Shown here: positions 6,837 to 15,602 of the stretch, piece after piece
Numbering within the stretch: position 1 is the first letter of the stretch
Layout: every line of letters begins with the position of its first letter
Position numbers and translations under genes: made by a program
The notes under the pieces: generated by a model
The model's input: the letters and a program-made list of their open reading frames with translations, nothing else
Databases searched by the model: none
What the model was told of the DNA's origin: nothing
Origin: Candidatus Saccharimonadota bacterium
GTDB lineage: Bacteria; Patescibacteriota; Saccharimonadia; Saccharimonadales; Saccharimonadaceae
Length of the DNA stretch: 55,312 nt
NCBI GenBank assembly: GCA_017406985.1
Contig: JAFQXL010000001.1
Location: 1 to 55,312, forward strand
Direction of reading: 5' to 3'

Positions 6837-8013
6837 TGGATTAGAGCGACGAAGTAAGTTTCCGATTTGGAAGGTGGTAGGCTTTTTGGTGATTTTATTT
6901 ATCGCTTTTGTGGTTTTTCGGATGGCAACGATGGAGGCGGATGTAAATTTAGTAATGACTTACCAAGTTCCAGAGGGGGTGTCGTTAGAATCGGTGGGGA
7001 ATGCGCTTTCGAATAATCAATGGGCGGTAGCGGTAGATGGGAGAGTCGTAACTTCGGGTTCTGATACAAAGGTTCAGCCGACGGCTTCGACCACGAAAAT
7101 GATTTTAGCGCTGGCCGTGATGGAGAAGAAACCGTTTGAAAAAGGTTCAGACGGAGAGACAATTATGATTACGAAAGAGATGTATGATAAATATGCCTGG
7201 TACATCGCGAATAACGGTTCTAATACGAAAGTGGAAGTTGGGGAGGAGATTTCGGAAAGAGATGCGCTAATTTCGGTAATGCTTGCATCGTCAAATAACA
7301 TGGCGGATTCGCTCGCGATTTGGGCATTTGGATCGATAGAAGAATACCAGGAATATGCGACAGAGATGCTAAATAGACTTGGGGTTTCGAATACGACGAT
7401 TGGGACGGTTGATGCGAGCGGATATGACGAATCGACGACTTCGACGCCGGAAGATTTAGCGGTTATCGGGTATTATGTGATGAAAAATCCGGTGTTAGCG
7501 GAGATAGTTGGGCTAAAGTCGGCGACAGTACCGGTTGCGGGTGAGATTTCTAATACAAATAAGCTACTTGGGCAGTTGGGAATTGTGGGCGTTAAAACTG
7601 GCTATATCGGAGAGCCCAGCGGGTATTGTATTATTTCGGGATACCTTGAAGGTGAACATATTATGACAGTTTCACTACTTGGTTCGGCAACTAGAGAAAG
7701 ATCGTTTAATGGAAATTTGGCGGTGGTTGAGGATTTACAGGAAGTTTTAAAGTCAGTTTTGTTAATTTCGAAAGGGGAAGAAGTCGGATATTACAGGGGA
7801 TGGTGGCTAGAGAAAGTGCCGATAACAGCGGCGGAAGATTTTTCGGAAATTAATTATAAAGGTGCGTCCTCGAGTGCAGAGATTTTAGTAAATGCTTTAG
7901 AAATGAAAGTTGAAGGAAAAAGCTATAAAATAGAGTTAAGTGTTCCGGATTTTTCGAGAAAACCGTCGCTTTTACAGAGATTTTTACACGTTTTTGGATG
8001 GGAAGTTAGATAA
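6823..8013 (+). CDS. dacA: D-alanyl-D-alanine carboxypeptidase, S11 (PBP5-like)
   Basis: The three penicillin-binding-protein motifs are present: STTK (catalytic Ser), SSNN (SxN) and KTG. A single N-terminal transmembrane helix (about residues 15-35) anchors the domain, unlike PBP5, which uses a C-terminal helix. I chose the ATG at 6823, which overlaps the M15 gene by 14 bases; a GTG at 6811 would add four residues. It should remove terminal D-Ala from stem peptides and so limit cross-linking. A symbol is given by family resemblance. Confidence 0.88.
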   Translation: MGNADGLERRSKFPIWKVVGFLVILFIAFVVFRMATMEADVNLVMTYQVPEGVSLESVGNALSNNQWAVAVDGRVVTSGSDTKVQPTASTTKMILALAVMEKKPFEKGSDGETIMITKEMYDKYAWYIANNGSNTKVEVGEEISERDALISVMLASSNNMADSLAIWAFGSIEEYQEYATEMLNRLGVSNTTIGTVDASGYDESTTSTPEDLAVIGYYVMKNPVLAEIVGLKSATVPVAGEISNTNKLLGQLGIVGVKTGYIGEPSGYCIISGYLEGEHIMTVSLLGSATRERSFNGNLAVVEDLQEVLKSVLLISKGEEVGYYRGWWLEKVPITAAEDFSEINYKGASSSAEILVNALEMKVEGKSYKIELSVPDFSRKPSLLQRFLHVFGWEVR

Positions 8014-8111
8014 TTTTTTCCATTTTCATTTTGGTTGTGGTAAAATAGAAATAACTAGAGGTTTTATAATAATTTAATCAGAGTGTGGGCGAAAGGAGAG
8101 AGGTAGCCCTA

Positions 8112-9794
8112 ATGGTTAATAATAAAAAAAATAAAAATTGTAAATATATCTTTGTGACCGGTGGAGTTCTTTCGGGGGTTGGAAAGGGAATTACGGCGGC
8201 ATCGATGGGTGCGATTTTGAAGGCGAAAGGATATCGGGTAACGATGCAGAAGTGCGACCCTTACCTTAATGTCGATGCAGGGCTTTTAAATCCGGTTGAG
8301 CACGGGGAATGTTATGTTACGCATGACGGAGTTGAAACGGATTTAGACCTCGGACATTATGAAAGATTCCTTGATTTTGAAACTTCGAAATATTCAATTA
8401 CTCTTTCGGGTTCGATTAATAAGGAGCTAATCGAGAAAGAACGAGCGGGCGGGTTTCACGGAAAAACGGTTCAGCTCGTTCCGCATTTCACAAACTTAGT
8501 TCAAGAGAAAATCGAAAAAGCTTCGGTTGACTCGGATATTCATATTGTAGAAATCGGGGGGACGGTAGGGGATTATGAGGGGCTTTCGTTCCTAGAGGCG
8601 ATTAGACTTTTTGCGAACCGAGTTGGGCGAAGAAATTGTCTTTATATCGATGTAGTTTATGTACCTTGGATTAATACTTCGAAAGAGCTAAAGACAAAAC
8701 CGGCACAGAACGCATTAAAAGATTTACGTGGGTTCGGGATTATTCCGGATATTGTTTGTGTGCGTACGGAGAAGCCGGCGGGGCGCGAGATTTGTGAGAA
8801 AATCGCGAGATTTGCGGGGATTGCGGATGATGCGGTGGTAAATTTACCAGATATTGACTCGGTTTATGACGTGCCGTTTAATGTTTTGAAATCGGGAGTT
8901 CTTAATATCTTGAACGATTTTGTTAATGATGATTCGGAGCCGGATATGAGCCGATGGGAAGATTTTTCGAGACGACGTGCAAAGAAATATAAGAAGACGG
9001 TTAAAATTGGATTAGTCGCGAAATATGTTGGGAATGAAGATACTTATATTTGTGTGACGGAGGCTTTGAAAGCGGCGGGGGCGTGGAACGAAGTGAATGT
9101 TTTGATCGATTGGATCAATGCAGAAAAGTTAGGAGATGGAGATAAATCTGAACTTGAACTACTAAAGAAAGTGGATGGGATTGTGGTTCCAGGCGGATTC
9201 GGTGCTCGAGGAGCGGAAGGGAAAATTACCGCGGCGACTTATGCACTTGAAAACGATAAACCTTATCTTGGACTATGCCTCGGACTTCAGATGGCTTGTG
9301 TCGCGGCGGCGAGACGCGGTGGTATATCGAAAGCGAATTCGGAAGAATTTGGAGCTAAAGACGGTGAGAACGTAGTTTATATTATGGAGGGGCAGAAAGG
9401 GAAAGAATCGACTGGGGGGACGATGAGACTCGGAGATTATCCGGCAGTGCTTAAGGCGGATTCGAAGACGGCGGAGATTTATCGAAACGCGATTGATAAA
9501 ATGAAATCGGGGAAAGTTTCGGGAACGAAAGATTGGTGGGGAACGTATAATAAAAGCGGTGCGGTTTCGACAGTTGAGAGACATCGTCATCGTTATGAAG
9601 TTAATCAGAAATTCTTAAAGGAAATTGAAAAAGGTGGAATCGTAGTTTCGGGAACGTCGCCGGACGGGAAGCTAGTTGAGTTTGTTGAGGCGCCAGATTG
9701 TAAATTCTTCTGTGCAACGCAGGCACATCCGGAGTTTAAGTCGCGACCTTTGACAGTTCATCCGCTATTTAATGAATTCGTAAAAAATCTTTAG
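8112..9794 (+). CDS. pyrG: CTP synthase
   Basis: The 560-aa enzyme makes CTP from UTP with ATP and glutamine. The N-terminal synthetase domain opens with YIFVTGGVLSGVGKG, and DPYLNVDAG and EIGGTVGDYE follow. The C-terminal glutamine amidotransferase domain has GLCLGLQ (nucleophile Cys) and the HPEF region. I prefer ATG 8112 because AAAGGAGAGAGG lies just upstream; a GTG at 8085 lies upstream of that site. This is the only nucleotide biosynthesis enzyme in the window. Confidence 0.97.
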   Translation: MVNNKKNKNCKYIFVTGGVLSGVGKGITAASMGAILKAKGYRVTMQKCDPYLNVDAGLLNPVEHGECYVTHDGVETDLDLGHYERFLDFETSKYSITLSGSINKELIEKERAGGFHGKTVQLVPHFTNLVQEKIEKASVDSDIHIVEIGGTVGDYEGLSFLEAIRLFANRVGRRNCLYIDVVYVPWINTSKELKTKPAQNALKDLRGFGIIPDIVCVRTEKPAGREICEKIARFAGIADDAVVNLPDIDSVYDVPFNVLKSGVLNILNDFVNDDSEPDMSRWEDFSRRRAKKYKKTVKIGLVAKYVGNEDTYICVTEALKAAGAWNEVNVLIDWINAEKLGDGDKSELELLKKVDGIVVPGGFGARGAEGKITAATYALENDKPYLGLCLGLQMACVAAARRGGISKANSEEFGAKDGENVVYIMEGQKGKESTGGTMRLGDYPAVLKADSKTAEIYRNAIDKMKSGKVSGTKDWWGTYNKSGAVSTVERHRHRYEVNQKFLKEIEKGGIVVSGTSPDGKLVEFVEAPDCKFFCATQAHPEFKSRPLTVHPLFNEFVKNL

Positions 9795-9802
9795 GAGTTT
9801 TT

Positions 9803-10396
9803 ATGGGAGAGTTAGTTAGAAAAGCTATTTTAGCTAGTTTATTGATTGGGCTTGGGAATTACGTTCTACTTAAAATCGGAACGCCGGTTGGACCGTTTTT
9901 ATTCTCGCTAGGACTACTGGCGGTTTGTTATATGGGGGCGAATTTATTTACGGGGAAATGTGGATTCTTATTTGAAGATAATATAAAGTTAACTGATCTG
10001 GGCATAATTTTAGCGGTAAATTTAATTTCGGGATATCTACTGGGCGCGATTTTCGGGCTAGCGGACGCGGATTTAGTTTCGGTGGCGACTTCGAAAATCT
10101 CTGGCTGGGAATTTTCGTTTCCGTTTTTAGTCAAGGCAGTTTTATGTGGAGTCGTGATGTTTGTTGCGGTCTATATTTATCGAAAGGGAAGTCCGTTCGG
10201 GGTCTTAATCGGAGTTCCGCTTTTTATCTTCGCGGGGTTTCAACACTGTATTGCTAATGTAATTACGATGGGAGTAGCTCTTAGCTTTGACTGGTCGATT
10301 TTTCTCGCAGTAGTAGGGAACTTTGTCGGTTCGATTTTAGCGTGGTGGCTGTTTAGGTCGAACAGATGTGTAAAAACTGAACAAAAGAGGTTATAA
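9803..10396 (+). CDS. Formate/nitrite transporter (FNT) family channel, short form
   Basis: The 197-aa protein shows FNT signatures: GANLFTGKCGF in the first half and FAGFQHCIANV in the second, the latter holding the central His. FNT pentamers pass small monovalent anions such as formate, nitrite, lactate or hydrosulfide. It is shorter than typical FocA (about 280 aa), with short loops and about six helices. It starts 8 bases after pyrG with AGGAG upstream, so the two are cotranscribed. Substrate unknown. Confidence 0.8.
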   Translation: MGELVRKAILASLLIGLGNYVLLKIGTPVGPFLFSLGLLAVCYMGANLFTGKCGFLFEDNIKLTDLGIILAVNLISGYLLGAIFGLADADLVSVATSKISGWEFSFPFLVKAVLCGVVMFVAVYIYRKGSPFGVLIGVPLFIFAGFQHCIANVITMGVALSFDWSIFLAVVGNFVGSILAWWLFRSNRCVKTEQKRL

Positions 10397-10403
10397 TTTA
10401 AAT

Positions 10404-10937
10404 ATGAAATTATATGTTGTAAGGCATGGACAGACAGATTGGAATTTAAAAGATTTAGCGCAAGGTCGGGCGGATATTCCTTTAAACGCGAGGGGAATTA
10501 AACAGGCGGAAGAACTAAAAGAAAAAATCCGTGACCTAAAATTCGATATTTGTTATTCGTCGCCGCTCTTAAGAGCGAAAGAAACAGCGGAAATTATTGT
10601 CGGAGATAAATGTAAAATTATCTATGACGATAACTTAAGAGAGAAGGATTTTGGCAATTTAGAAGGGACAGATTCAAAAACTTGGGAAGAAGATGACTAT
10701 GACCTTAGACTTAACTCTAGCTACGGAGGAATGGAACCAATTTTAGACGTTTTTAAGCGTTCAAAAAAGGCATTAGAGAGGATTAAAACGGAAAATCCGG
10801 AAGATGCGCGAGTTTTAGTGGTTGCGCACGGAACATTTTTAAAAACTCTACACTTTAATATTGTCGGATATAATTTAGATACGGATATAACGACTTTTAA
10901 GTTAGAAAACGGGGAAATAAGAGAATATGAAATTTAA
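10404..10937 (+). CDS. Histidine phosphatase family protein (phosphoglycerate mutase-like)
   Basis: The 177-aa protein begins with the catalytic RHG motif in VVRHGQTDWN. It also has the SSPLLRAKETAEI helix and VVAHGTFLKTL with the second catalytic His. Members dephosphorylate phospho-sugars, phosphoserine or nucleotides; specificity is not predictable here. A TATAAT box at 10392-10397 lies 6 bases before the ATG, so it can be transcribed separately from the upstream channel gene. A strong hairpin terminator follows the stop. Confidence 0.88.
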   Translation: MKLYVVRHGQTDWNLKDLAQGRADIPLNARGIKQAEELKEKIRDLKFDICYSSPLLRAKETAEIIVGDKCKIIYDDNLREKDFGNLEGTDSKTWEEDDYDLRLNSSYGGMEPILDVFKRSKKALERIKTENPEDARVLVVAHGTFLKTLHFNIVGYNLDTDITTFKLENGEIREYEI

Positions 10938-10938
10938 A

Positions 10939-10964
10939 AATAAGCCTCTTTCGAGGCTTATTTT
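10939..10964 (+). terminator. Hairpin terminator
   Basis: AATAAGCCTC and GAGGCTTATT form a 10-bp stem around TTTC, followed by T residues. It lies between the convergent phosphatase and pyrophosphatase genes and can serve both strands. Confidence 0.85.
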
Positions 10965-10977
10965 GTGGTGGTTATAG

Positions 10978-11508
10978 TTATTGATCGTTCCAGCGCTTAA
11001 TGGCGTCAGCGATAACTTTTTTCGCTTCTTCGATACCCTCAAAAGCTTTAACGGTAGTAGTACCAGGCTTTTTAAGATCTTTATAGTGGTTGAAATGAAA
11101 TTCGATTTGTTCGATAAGACGCTTTGGAAGATCTTCAAGTGTTTTGTAACGATCGCCATTATTTCTATCGTCGGCCGGGACAGCGATAATTTTATCGTCA
11201 ACTTCGCCATCATCAACAAATTTCATAACGCCGAGAACACGTGCGCTTGTATAGATTCCAGTTGTAAGAGGCTGGTCGGTAATCATAAGAACATCAAGTT
11301 CGTCGCCATCTTCATCGAGAGTCTGGGGAATAAAACCATAGTTACAAGGTTTTGCGAAGGCGATTGGCTCGATTCGGTCGAGCATGAAACAAGCATTTTT
11401 TCTATCCCATTCAATTTTATGGTTAGAACCGGTCGGGATTTCGATTACGACGTTAATTTCGCCATTTTCATAATCACCAGGGGTGAGGATTTTGTTAAAA
11501 TCTGCCAT
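10978..11508 (-). CDS. ppa: Inorganic pyrophosphatase
   Basis: The 176-aa enzyme hydrolyses pyrophosphate to phosphate. The family I signature is present: EIPTGSNHKIEWD, NYGFIPQTLDEDGDELDVLM (metal-binding Asp cluster) and PADDRN. I chose ATG 11508 because AAAAAGGAGTTAAT precedes it; the longer open frame upstream to 11640 is promoter and leader. A TATAAT box lies about 30 bases upstream, so this gene uses a leader with a ribosome site. Confidence 0.97.
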   Translation of the reverse strand: MADFNKILTPGDYENGEINVVIEIPTGSNHKIEWDRKNACFMLDRIEPIAFAKPCNYGFIPQTLDEDGDELDVLMITDQPLTTGIYTSARVLGVMKFVDDGEVDDKIIAVPADDRNNGDRYKTLEDLPKRLIEQIEFHFNHYKDLKKPGTTTVKAFEGIEEAKKVIADAIKRWNDQ

Positions 11509-11581
11509 ATTAACTCCTTTTTCTTTTAACTCTTTAATTATAACATATAAGGACAATAAAGACGAATGCGTGATTTTAAAG

Positions 11582-11612
11582 TTGATAAAACATAAGCATT
11601 TTGTGTTATAAT
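11582..11612 (+). promoter_or_regulatory. Promoter of the anchored lipase-like gene, with ATAAGCAT motif
   Basis: TTGATA (11582-11587) and TATAAT (11607-11612) flank a 19-base spacer containing AAACATAAGCATTTT. The TG extension before TATAAT may compensate for the long spacer. Confidence 0.55.
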
Positions 11613-11689
11613 GAAGAAAATAGGTTGTATATAAAAACATAAAAAAGTCTTCATGTTTAAGCTCGGTGGAGACTGAAAGGATGAAATAA

Positions 11690-13504
11690 GTGGCAAAAAT
11701 AAAAAGAGTTATATTCGCGGGACTGAGTTTAATGGCTTCGTTCAGCGTGGCTGTTGCGCCAGTTTATAATACCTATGCAACCTCAGATAAAATTACTGTT
11801 ACTTATCCATATTATGGGTTTGTTGAAGATCCAGAAAACCCCTGGTCTTCGGTTTATGACGCGCTAGATGAAACAGATACAATAGAATATAGCGATGAGT
11901 TTTTTTCAGAGCCGTCTCCTGGGGACCATCCAGAGCTTCGAGCGATGTCTTATGCTTTAGCGTTAGCAGGTTTTGAGAACTTGGCGGACGGGTATCCTTC
12001 GACGAGCACTTTAGCTAATCCAAAATTAACTAATTTATTAGACCAGATGGGATTTTCGGATTATCAAAATTGGGATGCGATTTCGGAAGAAGATGGACAT
12101 TCTATGGGGACGACAATTGGACATAAGACTCTTTCTAGCGGGGAAGAGTTAATTGTGGTTGCTCCAAGAAATTATAACTATATGACTGAATGGTTATCTA
12201 ACTTTAATGTTGGAGATTCTGGAGATCATGCAGGATTTTTAGAATCGGCAGATTTAGTTGTCGATAGGTTTAATGAATATGTTTCAAGTCGTGATTTCTC
12301 AAATTATAAGGTTTGGGTAGTTGGATATTCTCGAGGCGGGGCAGTGATTGACTTATTTGCGAAGAAAATTAACGAGAATATTGATAGTTATGATATGGCG
12401 GCGGAGGATTTTTATGTTTATACTTTTGGGGCGCCGAGAGCTAGTGTGACGGAGACAAACTACTCAAATATTCATGATGTAAAAGATGGAAATGATTTAC
12501 TACTTGGGTATGTTTTTCCGGAAGTTTGGGGATTTTATAATACAGGCGTTTATGAAGAAATCCATCCAGCAGATCTAAATATCACTGGTTCGGTAGTGGA
12601 TATTTCCGATTTAGCGGATAGTTCAAGAGCGCTTGGCTTACTTGCATCTAATAACGGATTGACGAAAGATGTTAGTACGATAAACGGTAGGGAGTTTATG
12701 GATAGCTGGACCCAATTTGTTACGGATAAAGGATTAACGCGTGAATACTTTAATACTGAAGTTAAGGCGCCTCTATCGGCGATTATGAAGGCATATCAGC
12801 TTCGAACTTTAGACAAACAAGGCGAGTTTACAGGCTTTATTACGGATATTGATAAAGGCTTAGCAGGAATGATTGCGGGGAGTGCATTCTCTGATTTAAT
12901 GAGCGGAGATTATGGAACTACTATAGAGGAGGCTTTAGCGAATTTTCCGCCATATCAGGATATCGTGAAGATTTTAAAGGGAACAGCGGTAGACGCGGAT
13001 ATTGACGAACTCCTAACATTTATAGTGCGATATATGGGGAACTATGAGGATTATGAAGATAGATTTGGAGAGGCTCCGGCGGTGTCGGAAGAGGAGTTTT
13101 CGATTTTGAAAGAGAATTTACCGAAGGCGGTCAAGGCGTTAGCACCGATTATAATAGCTGATGCTGAATATACTCAGGCTACTTTTGGCGAAGAATATTC
13201 TTTGTTTTATACTTATACGTTAGCTTCGAATGCGGAAAAACTAGTAATCGGGCATATTCCTGAAAGTATTATGCCGATTCTAAAGAGTCTTATACCAGAG
13301 GATTCTGGTGACGATTCGGGCGACTCTGATTTGGACGACTCCGACTCTTCGGAAGTGCCGGGAGTGCCGGATACGGGAGATGGAATAGAAACGCAGGCAA
13401 ATTCAGCATTAAACATCTCTGTAGGAACTTTAACTATTGTATTGGCTTTATGTGGCGGTGCTTTATTTAGTATCAAGAAAATTTCGGCTAGATTTAAAGG
13501 CTAG
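11690..13504 (+). CDS. Secreted lipase-like alpha/beta hydrolase with C-terminal wall/membrane anchor
   Basis: The 604-aa protein starts at GTG 11690 after an AAAGG site and has a clear signal peptide ending near YATSD. A lipase class 3-like domain follows: GYSRGG with the nucleophile Ser at about residue 214, an FGAPR strand, DGNDLLLGYVFP and an EIHP segment that can supply Asp and His. The C-terminus has a Ser/Asp-rich linker, then VPDTGD, a hydrophobic helix and a basic tail, which looks like a divergent LPxTG sorting signal. It may act on host lipids at the cell surface; the substrate is an inference. Confidence 0.75.
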   Translation: MAKIKRVIFAGLSLMASFSVAVAPVYNTYATSDKITVTYPYYGFVEDPENPWSSVYDALDETDTIEYSDEFFSEPSPGDHPELRAMSYALALAGFENLADGYPSTSTLANPKLTNLLDQMGFSDYQNWDAISEEDGHSMGTTIGHKTLSSGEELIVVAPRNYNYMTEWLSNFNVGDSGDHAGFLESADLVVDRFNEYVSSRDFSNYKVWVVGYSRGGAVIDLFAKKINENIDSYDMAAEDFYVYTFGAPRASVTETNYSNIHDVKDGNDLLLGYVFPEVWGFYNTGVYEEIHPADLNITGSVVDISDLADSSRALGLLASNNGLTKDVSTINGREFMDSWTQFVTDKGLTREYFNTEVKAPLSAIMKAYQLRTLDKQGEFTGFITDIDKGLAGMIAGSAFSDLMSGDYGTTIEEALANFPPYQDIVKILKGTAVDADIDELLTFIVRYMGNYEDYEDRFGEAPAVSEEEFSILKENLPKAVKALAPIIIADAEYTQATFGEEYSLFYTYTLASNAEKLVIGHIPESIMPILKSLIPEDSGDDSGDSDLDDSDSSEVPGVPDTGDGIETQANSALNISVGTLTIVLALCGGALFSIKKISARFKG

Positions 13505-13532
13505 AATGTGTTAAAATAGGGGGTAACAGGTT

Positions 13533-13609
13533 GGGTGATTAGCTCAGTTGGCTAGAGCGTCTCGTTTACACCGAGAAGGTCGGGGGTTCGAGCCCCTCAT
13601 CACCCACCA
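13533..13609 (+). tRNA. tRNA-Val (anticodon UAC)
   Basis: Full cloverleaf: acceptor GGGTGAT/ATCACCC, D arm GCTC..GAGC, anticodon stem TCTCG/CGAGA with loop TTTACAC giving TAC, T arm GGGGG-TTCGAGC-CCCTC. The CCA end is encoded. It is followed by a palindromic terminator element. Confidence 0.97.
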
Positions 13610-13718
13610 AATTTCGAATTGAGAGCGTCCATCTGGACGTTTTTTGGCGTTCGCTCTATCGTAAATAGCGCTTCACGTCAAGAAAACACCCATCTGGAGT
13701 GCTCTCATCTTCGAAATT
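13610..13718 (+). repeat. Palindromic tail element A with terminator, attached to tRNA-Val
   Basis: A 109-base nested palindrome begins at the base after CCA. The outer arms AATTTCGAA and TTCGAAATT are perfect, and the next arms are GAGAGC (13621-13626) and GCTCTC (13701-13706). Inside lie GTCCATCTGGAC plus a T run that works as a terminator, and a second CCATCTGG copy near the far arm. Related elements follow tRNA-Ser (30395-30482) and tmRNA (43324-43374). Confidence 0.75.
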
Positions 13719-13747
13719 ATCATTGAACTGTGATACAATAAGAGTGT

Positions 13748-14272
13748 ATGAGAATTATATTTTTAGGAGGGCCTGGGTCTGGAAAGTCAACGGTAGGAAA
13801 CCGACTGGCGGAAGATCTGAAATGGCCTTGGATTTCTTCGGGGGAGATTTTAAGACAGAGTAAAGAACCTTGGGTAATCGAGAAACTAAAAACAGCGCAG
13901 CTTTTTGATGATGAAATGATAGCCGGATTAGTTTTATCGAGACTCACAGGGGTTCCAAATGCGATTTTAGACGGATTTCCGAGAACTTTCAAACAAGCAG
14001 AGATTATGCTCTCAAGAGGAGAAAAAGTCGATTTAATCGTTGAGCTAAATGTTCCACTTGAAGAAGTTCAGAAACGATTATTTATGCGCGGACGAGATCA
14101 AGATACGAAGGAGATTGTTGAGGAGCGACTCGCGATGTATGAGCAGTCTAAAACAGAGATTCTGGCGTATCTCGTAGGAAATGGTGCGAAGCTGATTACG
14201 ATAGATGGGATGGGCTCTCCGGATGAGGTTTATATGAGGGTAGCTAAAGCAATTCAAGAGGCAATAAAATGA
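13748..14272 (+). CDS. Adenylate kinase-like nucleoside monophosphate kinase 1
   Basis: The 174-aa protein has the P-loop GGPGSGKST, an ILDGFPRT NMP-binding strand and a short LID (RGRDQD) with no zinc cysteines. It should phosphorylate a nucleoside monophosphate, most likely AMP. A TACAAT box at 13734-13739 lies 8 bases before the ATG, so almost no leader is made. It overlaps a second kinase of the same fold by ATGA. It is shorter than bacterial Adk (about 210 aa) because the LID domain is minimal. Confidence 0.85.
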   Translation: MRIIFLGGPGSGKSTVGNRLAEDLKWPWISSGEILRQSKEPWVIEKLKTAQLFDDEMIAGLVLSRLTGVPNAILDGFPRTFKQAEIMLSRGEKVDLIVELNVPLEEVQKRLFMRGRDQDTKEIVEERLAMYEQSKTEILAYLVGNGAKLITIDGMGSPDEVYMRVAKAIQEAIK

Positions 14273-14790
14273 TTATGATTTATGGTCCGGCAGGTTCCGG
14301 AAAATCGACGCAGGGGGAGTTATTAGCTTCAAAAATCGGCGGGAAAGCGCTTTCGGTCGGGCAAATTTGTCGGGATAAGTTTTTTGAATATACAAAGACG
14401 GCGGCGATGGTTCCAGAGGACGAACTAGCAAAGGCGGTTTTAGCCGAAGTTTCTAATTTTGAAGATAAGGAAATCCCAGTAATTTTAGACGGGCAACCTT
14501 GGAGTAGGGACAGTAAAGGCTCAGAGATTTTATCAAGCGCAACTTCGGGGGTAATCGTAATAGATGTCCCGAGGGAAGAGAGTATAAAAAGATTATCTAG
14601 CCGAGGGCGAGATGACGACGAGCTTTCGAACTGGAATAAAAAGCTTGATATGTTCGAAGAGAGGATGCCGGAATATGAAAAAATGTTAACTGAGAAGAAC
14701 ATACCGGTTTATCACGTCGACGGAGTGGGCGAAATCCCGGAAATAACAGAGAGAATCTATACTTTGTATACAAAAATTGTTCAAAATTAA
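14269..14790 (+). CDS. Adenylate kinase-like nucleoside monophosphate kinase 2
   Basis: The 173-aa protein has P-loop GPAGSGKST and VILDGQPWSRD in place of the usual DGFPRT, plus a short LID segment RGRDDDE. It follows kinase 1 with a 4-base ATGA overlap and is probably a diverged tandem duplicate. The changed NMP-binding strand suggests a different substrate or a regulatory partner, such as a hetero-oligomeric kinase. It is convergent with map, with a 4-base overlap. Confidence 0.75.
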   Translation: MIMIYGPAGSGKSTQGELLASKIGGKALSVGQICRDKFFEYTKTAAMVPEDELAKAVLAEVSNFEDKEIPVILDGQPWSRDSKGSEILSSATSGVIVIDVPREESIKRLSSRGRDDDELSNWNKKLDMFEERMPEYEKMLTEKNIPVYHVDGVGEIPEITERIYTLYTKIVQN

Positions 14791-15545
14791 TTTCTAGGGC
14801 AGTTCGGGAGAGTTAAAACTTCGTGCCCGTCTTCGGTGACGAGGATTGTATGTTCACAGTGACAACCGACCGAGCCGTCTGAAATAATAACGCTCCAGCC
14901 GTCTTCTTTATCGACGAAGTTATTTGGTTTTCCGAGGGAAGACATCGGTTCGATACAGATACAGTCGCCCGGTTTTAAGACATAACCTTTACCGCGTTTT
15001 CCGTAGTTCGGAACTTCAGGGGACATATGCATTTCTTTGCCGATACCGTGGCCGATATAATTTTCGATTACGCCGAGTTTACCTTTTCTTAAAACTCTTT
15101 CGACTGCGAAGCCAATATCGCCGATATGAACACCCGGAGCGACAGCATCAATACCTGCCCAGAGGGCTTCTTCGGTAGTTTTTACCATCTGTTTTACCGC
15201 GGGATTAGCGTGTCCGACGATAGTCGAGAAAGCGGCATCAGTATGGTATCCCTTGTATTTAATTACGAGGTCGAAACTAACTTTATCGCCGTCTTCAAGC
15301 TCATAATCGCTGTCAGGAGCGCCATGAACGAGCTCTTCGTTTACGGAAATACAGATACAGCCTGGGAAGTTTTCTTCAAGTTCGTCATAAGAACAGGTCG
15401 CGCCGCGAGACTCGATTTTCTGTCTTGTCCAGCGGTCTAACTCGCGTTTTGTCATACCGACTTTTACATAATCACGAAGCTCGGCGAGAATTTCGCCTAA
15501 AATCTTACCGCCTTCGCGCATCGCTGTAATTTTTTCTTGATCCAT
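14787..15545 (-). CDS. map: Methionine aminopeptidase, type I
   Basis: The 252-aa enzyme removes the initiator Met from new proteins. The metal ligands are visible in order: Asp in SFDLVI, Asp in YHTDAAFS, His in GHGIGKEMH, Glu in CIEPM and Glu in HCEHTI. The length fits type Ia enzymes without an extra N-terminal domain. The ATG lies 6 bases after minus-strand TATAAT (15552-15557), so the transcript is probably leaderless. Confidence 0.96.
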   Translation of the reverse strand: MDQEKITAMREGGKILGEILAELRDYVKVGMTKRELDRWTRQKIESRGATCSYDELEENFPGCICISVNEELVHGAPDSDYELEDGDKVSFDLVIKYKGYHTDAAFSTIVGHANPAVKQMVKTTEEALWAGIDAVAPGVHIGDIGFAVERVLRKGKLGVIENYIGHGIGKEMHMSPEVPNYGKRGKGYVLKPGDCICIEPMSSLGKPNNFVDKEDGWSVIISDGSVGCHCEHTILVTEDGHEVLTLPNCPRN

Positions 15546-15602
15546 AGGAATATTATATCATATCTATTTGCGAAACTAAAACGCTTGTGGTATATTAGAG
15601 AT
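15546..15602. promoter_or_regulatory. Divergent leaderless promoters of map and ftsA
   Basis: In 57 bases there are two -10 boxes: minus-strand TATAAT (15552-15557) 6 bases before map, and plus-strand TATATT (15591-15596), preceded by TTGTGG, 6 bases before ftsA. There is no space for a ribosome binding site on either side. Confidence 0.75.

Noticed and set aside
15537-15602. Upstream extension of ftsA to 15537
   Set aside because: It would cover the map start and both promoters; ATG 15603 fits the -10 spacing and the FtsA family start.
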